A stretch of 64,000 nucleotides of DNA from Actinoplanes lutulentus (GTDB lineage: Bacteria; Actinomycetota; Actinomycetes; Mycobacteriales; Micromonosporaceae): the NCBI RefSeq assembly GCF_003259845.1, contig NZ_QLMJ01000022.1, forward strand, positions 124,001 to 188,000, read 5' to 3'. The notes below the pieces were generated by a model, which was not told where the DNA came from, searched no databases, and saw only the letters and a program-made list of their open reading frames with translations. Made by a program: the position numbers and the translations under genes. The stretch's first letter is position 1; each line of letters starts with the position of its first letter. Shown here one piece after another: positions 59,399 to 64,000 of the stretch.

Positions 59399-59845
59399 AT
59401 GGCGGGGTCCGTGTGGAGTGAACAGGCTGGCTCGCATGCGGTTTATCCGGGGACTTTCGACCCCTTCACGGCTGGGCACGCGGACGTCGTCGATCGGGTG
59501 CGGCAGCTCTTCGATCGAGTCACCGTGCTCGTGGCGGTGAACGGGGATAAACAACCAGCAGCGTCGCAGGAGCAGCGGTTGGCGGCCCTGCGCAGCCTGC
59601 TGCCGGTGAGCTGGGGGAACGTGACTGTTACGGCATGGGCCGGTCTGACGGCCGCGTTCTGTCACGAACACCGGGCCGGCACGATCGTCCGCGGCGTCCG
59701 GAATCGGACCGACCTATGGCACGAGTGTCAGCTGGCAGCGATGAACGAGAGCCTGGGCATCACGACGGTGCTGATCCCGGCCCGTCCTGGCCTGGCGGCG
59801 GTTTCCTCCACAGCGGCGCGCGCTCTGCCTACACGGTTGGTTTGA
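59399..59845 (+). CDS. CoaD-like (pantetheine-phosphate adenylyltransferase-type) nucleotidyltransferase
   Basis: 148 residues from the ATG at 59399, with GGACGG upstream; the frame runs further 5' only through the repeat array. The nucleotidyltransferase fold is clear: AVYPGTFDPFTAGHADVVDRVRQLFDRVTVLVAVNGDKQP holds the TxGH motif, and AGTIVRGVRNRTDLWHECQLAAMNESL matches the CoaD substrate region. The ISSTxxR motif appears as VSSTAARAL. CoaD joins ATP and 4'-phosphopantetheine to dephospho-CoA. The protein is shorter than usual, ending soon after this motif (CoaD is about 160), and VSSTA replaces the FSSSL of typical actinobacterial CoaD, so it is likely a paralog with changed specificity. 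Confidence 0.8.
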   Translation: MAGSVWSEQAGSHAVYPGTFDPFTAGHADVVDRVRQLFDRVTVLVAVNGDKQPAASQEQRLAALRSLLPVSWGNVTVTAWAGLTAAFCHEHRAGTIVRGVRNRTDLWHECQLAAMNESLGITTVLIPARPGLAAVSSTAARALPTRLV

Positions 59846-59884
59846 TGATGATCGTGCGGCAAGCCGCATACCGCTGAGGTCTCG

Positions 59885-60523
59885 TCAGAAACCTCCGCTT
59901 CCCAGGCGCCCTAGAGGGCTCCCAGTGTCCCGGTGGTTGGCGTAGGCGCACAGCTCGCTCCAGAACGGCACCGTCCCGACCGGCCACGTCGCGGATTGCA
60001 CCGCCGCCCTCCGGGTTTCGTCATCACCGAGATCGGCGAGCGTGACCGCGTAAAGGCTCACTCGCGTCTGGATGAGGCTGAATACCGGCGAGTCGTCGGA
60101 GGCTGCTACGCGGAGGTGGCCGAAAAGCGGGATCAGCCCAGGAACTCGCGCCAGTTCCCGCGTCGCGACGGTCAGGCGCTCCGGGATCGTCTCCGGGCGC
60201 GGGCCCCAGGCGTTCCACCAGAAGTCGTTCTCCTCGACGTCGTACAACACGCCGTCGGGCGGGATGCCGATCAGGGTCTGCGTGCGCTCCACGTCGCGCA
60301 GGCGCCAGTCCGGAACCTGTGACGGCGCTTGGTAGATCCCCGGCTGCGGGGTGATCTGTCGCGGCATCGGGTGGACCAGGGCAAGCACCTCACGCAGCAG
60401 CGGTGGGAAGGCCAGCCCGAAGGTCTCCTCGGCGCGACGCAGCTCGGCCTCGGACAAACCCGGCTCGCCGAACAGATGTGGCCCGGTCGACAGCCACTCC
60501 GCGATCCTGCCCGCGATCTCCAT
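59885..60523 (-). CDS. SUKH/SMI1-KNR4-like protein
   Basis: 212 residues, soluble. The start LSEAELRRAEETFGLAFPPLLREVLALVHP is the typical first helix-loop of SMI1/KNR4 (SUKH-1) proteins, followed by a beta-rich core with FWWNAWGPRPETIPERLTVATRELARVPGLIPLFGHLRVAA and DSPVFSLIQTRVSLYAVTLADL. Many SUKH proteins are immunity factors, but no toxin gene is adjacent here, so it may be a solitary or regulatory member. It has no relation in sequence to the SUKH-4-like gene at 11843. Confidence 0.78.
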   Translation of the reverse strand: MEIAGRIAEWLSTGPHLFGEPGLSEAELRRAEETFGLAFPPLLREVLALVHPMPRQITPQPGIYQAPSQVPDWRLRDVERTQTLIGIPPDGVLYDVEENDFWWNAWGPRPETIPERLTVATRELARVPGLIPLFGHLRVAASDDSPVFSLIQTRVSLYAVTLADLGDDETRRAAVQSATWPVGTVPFWSELCAYANHRDTGSPLGRLGSGGF

Positions 60524-60618
60524 CCCGCGAGGCTACGGAATGTCGGAAGCCGACGAACCGCGCCTCCTCGTGGTGATCAACTCTGGTCCGCGCAATCGGC
60601 ACTCGCGTGACGCGGGCT

Positions 60619-60990
60619 TCAGCGGGCCGCGGCGCCCTCGTCTCGCAGGCGGGCCATGGCTTCGGAGCGGCGGCTGAACATTTCGAACATCTCGTCGGCG
60701 TTCAGGGCGGCCAGTGCCGCCCGCAGTGCCGTTGACGGTTCTGCGAAGTGGATGCGGCTGTCTCGTAGGTGGGCACGCTCCTGGATCTGGAGCAGCACGC
60801 TCAGGCCAGATCGGTCGATGGTCGTCGCTGCGGACAGGTCGACCACGACGCCTTCGTAGCGGTCCACCGCCCAGGCCAGGACGTCGCGCAGGCCGGCCGT
60901 GACGCCCTCGTCGATGCCGTCGCGTATCTCCACCAGAAGGATCTCGTCGTGTTCGCTGGTCCAGATGACAGGTGAGTGCGTCGTCAGCAT
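60619..60990 (-). CDS. STAS-domain protein (anti-sigma-factor antagonist type)
   Basis: 123 residues from the ATG at 60990; a frame beginning at 61098 adds a low-complexity leader. STAS character: HDEILLVEIRDGIDEGVTAGLRDVLAWAVDRYEGVVVDLSAATTIDRSGLSVLLQIQERAHLRDSRIHFAEPSTALRAALAALN. The loop ATTIDRSGLSVL carries the Ser that SpoIIAB-type kinases phosphorylate. A partner anti-sigma kinase is not in the window. It probably controls an alternative sigma factor, maybe for stress or differentiation. Confidence 0.88.
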   Translation of the reverse strand: MLTTHSPVIWTSEHDEILLVEIRDGIDEGVTAGLRDVLAWAVDRYEGVVVDLSAATTIDRSGLSVLLQIQERAHLRDSRIHFAEPSTALRAALAALNADEMFEMFSRRSEAMARLRDEGAAAR

Positions 60991-61088
60991 GCTTCGACGA
61001 TCATCGGCGGACTCGGCGGCAGCTGCACGAACACATGACGATCTCGTGTCAGTCCCGGCAGTTCGGAGCAATCGGGCGGTTCGCCGGG

Positions 61089-61232
61089 TTAAATGCACCG
61101 CTTGCTGCGGGTTATCGCGGTGGCGCGTCCGGACTCCGGATACGCCTCATTCCGGATCGCCTGTTGGCGCTGCTCCGAGGTGGGTGTCCAGTCGGGCGGC
61201 TGGGTGGTGTTGATCTGCGCCACGTCGTGCAT
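61089..61232 (-). CDS. Small 47-residue protein with an exceptionally strong ribosome site
   Basis: 47 residues: begins MHDVAQINTTQPPDWTPTSE and ends ITRSKRCI, with TAA stop. AGGAGGAG ends five to six bases before the ATG at 61232, the best Shine-Dalgarno in this region. The protein is polar, with no signal peptide or membrane helix and a single Cys near the end. It lies 99 bases upstream of the STAS gene and on the same strand. No family recognised. Confidence 0.55.
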   Translation of the reverse strand: MHDVAQINTTQPPDWTPTSEQRQQAIRNEAYPESGRATAITRSKRCI

Positions 61233-61325
61233 GGGACTCCTCCTGGAACGCTGATGCGTCTTCCTGGAGGGGTGGTACCCCGATCTGCTGCCATCGATGC
61301 GGTGAACGCGGTGCCGTTCTTGGAT

Positions 61326-61353
61326 GGTGGGGGTGCCGGGCCGCACCCCCACC
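61326..61353 (-). terminator. Terminator hairpin after the GH9 gene
   Basis: GGTGGGGGTGC (61326-61336) pairs perfectly with GCACCCCCACC (61343-61353) around a 6-base loop, 13 bases past the stop of the minus-strand cellulase gene. Without T-run. Confidence 0.8.
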
Positions 61354-61366
61354 GAGCTGGATTTCG

Positions 61367-63709
61367 TCAAGTGGTCGTGCAGGTGGCGCCGTTCAGGGCG
61401 AACGATGCCGGTGGCGGGTTGGCGCCGGCATGGGTGCCGTTGAATCCGAAGCTGACCGTGCCGTTCGCGGGCAGGGCGCCGTTGTAGGACGCGTTGGTCG
61501 CGGTGACCTGGGTTCCGGATTGGGTGACCGTTGCTGACCAGGCCTGTGTCACCTTCTGGCCCGATGCGTAGGGGAACGTCAGAGTCCAGCCGTTGATCGC
61601 GCTCGGCCCGTTGGTGATGGTCACCGTCGCGGTGAAGCCGGTGCTCCAGCTGTTGACCGAGTATCCGACACGGCAGCCGGACACCGGCGACGGCGACACC
61701 GAGACAGACGGCGAGACCGACACCGACGGTGACACTGAGACCGATGGCGAGACCGAGACTGACGGTGACACGGACGGGGAAGCCGAGGGAGACACGGACG
61801 GGGAGGGGCCTCCCGGCACCGCGCCCCACACCAGCGTTGAGCCGTCGAAGAGCGGCACTCCCGCATTCGGTCCCGCTGCCGCCTGATAGGAGGGATCGTT
61901 GGCCGGGTTCCACACCCCGCCCTCGGCCACACCGATCTTGAGCTGCACCTCCATCCGGTGCGCCGACTGCCCGGCGGGCGCGATGGTGTATCCCGTGCAG
62001 TCAACCTCGACGAACCACACGTTCCCCGCGTGCTGACGCGCGCTGGTGGGCCCCGGACATCCTTGCGAATACGGCGAGCTCACCGTCAATGCCGCGTCGT
62101 CGTCACGAGTGAAGTAGTAGCGGAACTTTCCGCTTGTCAGCGCGCGGGCCGGGAACGCCGACTTGTTGTAGACCACGACCTTCACCCCGGTCGACCGGGT
62201 CTCGTTCTGCATGATGGTGGTATCGACCGACATCTCCGCGATATCGGGCGGGGACACCACCGGGAAACCGGTCAGCGGAGCACCACCGAATTCCCCATAG
62301 AGCCGCGCGACCGCCGATGTGAATCCGGCGTTGTAATCCGTCGCCACCTCGTTCATCACGTAATCCGCGCGGCTGTCGGTGTAGGCGTCATCCGGCGACG
62401 ACGGTCCGCCGACCAAAGCCCCGTACAGAATGTGTCTCGTCTCCACCGGAACCTGCTGGCTGTCCCACCAGGAGCCGTGAGCCGTACGGTGGTGGGGGTT
62501 TTTCGGGGAATTGGCGCCGAAGCCGATCACGTAGCTGGAGTTGCGCGGGTTGTCGCCGAGGGCATAATTGATCTGGCGGACCGCGAAATCGTGATAGCGC
62601 TGCTGGCGGGTTGCATCACTGATGTGATCGCTGTGGACCAGCGCGACGAACGCGGTATTCGCCGCATATCGCAGCGCGCCCCACGAGTCGACCACCGCCA
62701 TGCCACCGGGTGACGTGCGCACTTTCTCGCCGTTGACCCCGATCGTGAACCAGTCGAGCCAGCGGTTCGCATCGTCGAGGTACTTCTGTTTGCCGGTCAG
62801 CTGGGCGAGTAGAACGTAATTTCCATACTGTTTGTTGTCCCAGGAAATGGTCCACTTGAACATCTTGGTGCTGGTCTGATTCTCGTTTCCCTGAGCATCA
62901 TAACCGGCCTCCGCCTTGGCCAGATAGGACGCGTCACCGGTCGCCCGGTGCAACCAGATCGCGCCCCAGACCAGTTCGTCGGCGTAACCGCTCCAGGAGC
63001 GATAGAACGACGTCGCATCGGTGATGCATTCGTGATAGCTCTTGCGCACCCGATCGGCGAACGCGTAAAGCTGCTTCGCGTGCGTGAGCAAAGTGTCGGC
63101 ATAGGACGGGTCGGTCGGGCGGAAAACCAGCGAGCTCGCTGCCATCGCCGCTGCCGTCTCCGCCGCCAGCTCACTGCCACCACAGCTCACATCGATTTTG
63201 TACGCCGGACGCGCCATCGGCATAACCTCAGCCGGACCCCACCATTTGTGGTCGTCGTCCCCTTTGCCGACCTGTCCGTAAAGAACGTCGGCGCTCGGGT
63301 GGGCCTTGATGAAGTAATCGTTTGGCACCCGCAGGTTGTTCAGCAGATGGGTGAGCTGCCCGGAGTTGCTGTACGCGGCCCGGTTCTCCACCGCGCCCCA
63401 GGCCAGCATGGTGGTGGTGAACGCCATCGGCAGGCCGAACTTGACGTGGTCGCCGGCGTCGTACCAGCCGCCGGTCAGATCGAGGCCGGCGTCGGCGCCG
63501 TCGGTCATGGCTGAGTCGCCGCGCCAGGAGACCCGGTTCCACGATGGTTTGTCGCCGCTGACCTGGGCTTCGTAGAAGAGCAGCGATTTCTGGAGCGCTT
63601 CACCGTAGCTGTACGGGGGAGCAGCGGCGGCGTCGGAGGGTGAGGCCACCCAGAGCAGGCCGGCGCCGAGAGCGGCGGCCGCGAGGATGGCGGGGATTCT
63701 CAATTTCAT
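61367..63709 (-). CDS. GH9 endoglucanase/processive cellulase with CBM3c and CBM2
   Basis: 780 residues from the ATG at 63709, with GAGGTGGGA upstream. A signal peptide ends near DAAAA. The GH9 barrel starts PPYSYGEALQKSLLFYEAQVSGDKPSWNRVSWRGDS; catalytic Asp lies in WYDAGDHVKFGLPMAF and catalytic Glu in ADYVMNEVATDYNAGF. The GDNPRNSSYVIGFG stretch is typical. A CBM3c module (about 470-620) follows, the combination found in processive E4/Cel9A enzymes. A long Ser/Pro/Val linker (SVSPSVSVSP repeats) leads to a C-terminal CBM2 (CRVGYSVNSWSTGFTATVTITNG... ATCTTT). It degrades cellulose outside the cell. A CebR-type operator 42 bases upstream suggests cellobiose induction. Confidence 0.96.
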   Translation of the reverse strand: MKLRIPAILAAAALGAGLLWVASPSDAAAAPPYSYGEALQKSLLFYEAQVSGDKPSWNRVSWRGDSAMTDGADAGLDLTGGWYDAGDHVKFGLPMAFTTTMLAWGAVENRAAYSNSGQLTHLLNNLRVPNDYFIKAHPSADVLYGQVGKGDDDHKWWGPAEVMPMARPAYKIDVSCGGSELAAETAAAMAASSLVFRPTDPSYADTLLTHAKQLYAFADRVRKSYHECITDATSFYRSWSGYADELVWGAIWLHRATGDASYLAKAEAGYDAQGNENQTSTKMFKWTISWDNKQYGNYVLLAQLTGKQKYLDDANRWLDWFTIGVNGEKVRTSPGGMAVVDSWGALRYAANTAFVALVHSDHISDATRQQRYHDFAVRQINYALGDNPRNSSYVIGFGANSPKNPHHRTAHGSWWDSQQVPVETRHILYGALVGGPSSPDDAYTDSRADYVMNEVATDYNAGFTSAVARLYGEFGGAPLTGFPVVSPPDIAEMSVDTTIMQNETRSTGVKVVVYNKSAFPARALTSGKFRYYFTRDDDAALTVSSPYSQGCPGPTSARQHAGNVWFVEVDCTGYTIAPAGQSAHRMEVQLKIGVAEGGVWNPANDPSYQAAAGPNAGVPLFDGSTLVWGAVPGGPSPSVSPSASPSVSPSVSVSPSVSVSPSVSVSPSVSVSPSPVSGCRVGYSVNSWSTGFTATVTITNGPSAINGWTLTFPYASGQKVTQAWSATVTQSGTQVTATNASYNGALPANGTVSFGFNGTHAGANPPPASFALNGATCTTT

Positions 63710-63750
63710 CGGCGGTCCCACCTCAGAAGACAGTGACCGTCATCGTTACA

Positions 63751-63764
63751 TGGGAGCGCTCCCA
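63751..63764. promoter_or_regulatory. CebR-type operator TGGGAGCGCTCCCA
   Basis: Perfect 14-bp palindrome identical to the CebR box known from streptomycetes, where the LacI-family repressor CebR binds and is released by cello-oligosaccharides. It lies 42 bases before the GH9 start codon, within the promoter region. Confidence 0.9.
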
Positions 63765-63875
63765 TTTCAAGAATGTTACGAAGTGCCCCGCAGCGGAGGG
63801 GGCACGGATCAGGCGTTGGGATTAACCGGATCGAGCGGTAGTCGCGGGAACAGAATTGCCCGGCGGTCTCGTCAG

Positions 63876-64000
63876 GTGTCAACTTTGCAAGTGCGCTCAG
63901 ACATCATCACGGAACGTGACCTGGACGCCGGGCTCGCTACCGTCAGGTTTTCCGGGACGCTGAGCTCGGAGACGGCTGGGCTACTGAACGCCGCCGTCGG
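63876..64000 (+). CDS. STAS-like protein, N-terminal part (runs off the window)
   Basis: Only about 41 residues are visible, from GTG codons at 63876 or 63891. The sequence SDIITERDLDAGLATVRFSGTLSSETAGLLNAAV fits the first strand and helix of a STAS/anti-sigma antagonist domain (LATVRFSGTL...AGLLNAAV). GGCGG lies ten bases upstream of the first GTG. It is plausibly a second STAS-type regulator in the region, but the fragment is too short to be sure. Confidence 0.5.
   Translation, partial: MSTLQVRSDIITERDLDAGLATVRFSGTLSSETAGLLNAAV

Overview
The window is very GC-rich, with G/C-ending codons, GGAGG-type ribosome sites and many GTG starts, which points to an actinomycete. GAF-ANTAR regulators, Tat-exported esterases, a CBM2-bearing GH9 cellulase with a CebR-type operator, and a methyl-accepting chemotaxis protein fit a motile soil member of the Micromonosporaceae such as Actinoplanes. 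That genus call is inference; no rRNA or tRNA gene was seen.

Layout. 0-3.5 kb (minus): the start of a TetA-like MFS pump and a large secreted FG-GAP protein. 3.9-12.3 kb (plus): a 2624-residue RHS polymorphic toxin with a ricin-type lectin insert, a C-terminal Hint protease and a short tip that looks like a nucleic-acid deaminase, followed at once by a SUKH-type immunity gene. 12.3-19.2 kb: a Tat esterase, a secreted GH13 amylase, and a membrane-anchored Hsp70/TolB-propeller fusion. 19.2-24 kb: a paired SMR exporter with its TetR repressor and duplicated operator, a membrane protein, a CPA1 antiporter and a fatty-acid desaturase. 24-26.6 kb: a sigma-region-2-like protein and two GAF-ANTAR regulators. 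26.7-32.7 kb: a secreted five-repeat protein, a pentapeptide-repeat membrane protein, an SRPBCC protein and an MFS/acetyltransferase fusion.

33.5-36 kb: an anchored trypsin-like protease and an SDR-TetR operon. 36.7-41 kb: a tyrosine/homogentisate degradation operon (hppD, hmgA, an unrecognised ORF where an isomerase would be expected, fahA). 41-46.3 kb: a lipoprotein, small hypotheticals, a hairpin-rich gene-free stretch, a secreted endonuclease I and a NarL-type two-component system. 46.4-52.9 kb: a patatin with an Ala/Gly tract, a CBM6-DUF1996 protein, a Vps62-like membrane protein and the chemoreceptor. 53.1-57.3 kb: a GH115 alpha-glucuronidase and an SGNH esterase in one operon, with a CGAAA-type palindrome at the ribosome site. 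57.3-59.4 kb is crowded with unrelated tandem repeats around a TPR gene, a hexapeptide-repeat protein and a CoaD-like paralog. 59.9-64 kb: a SUKH-like protein, a STAS protein, a 47-residue small protein, the GH9 cellulase and the start of a second STAS-like gene.

Most prominent themes are extracellular polysaccharide degradation (GH13, GH115, GH9, SGNH esterase), contact-dependent conflict (RHS toxin and SUKH immunity), and signal transduction. Best candidates for something undescribed are the deaminase-tipped RHS toxin pair, the unassigned gene in the homogentisate operon, the Hsp70-TolB transmembrane fusion and the repeat-dense 57.3-59.4 kb block.
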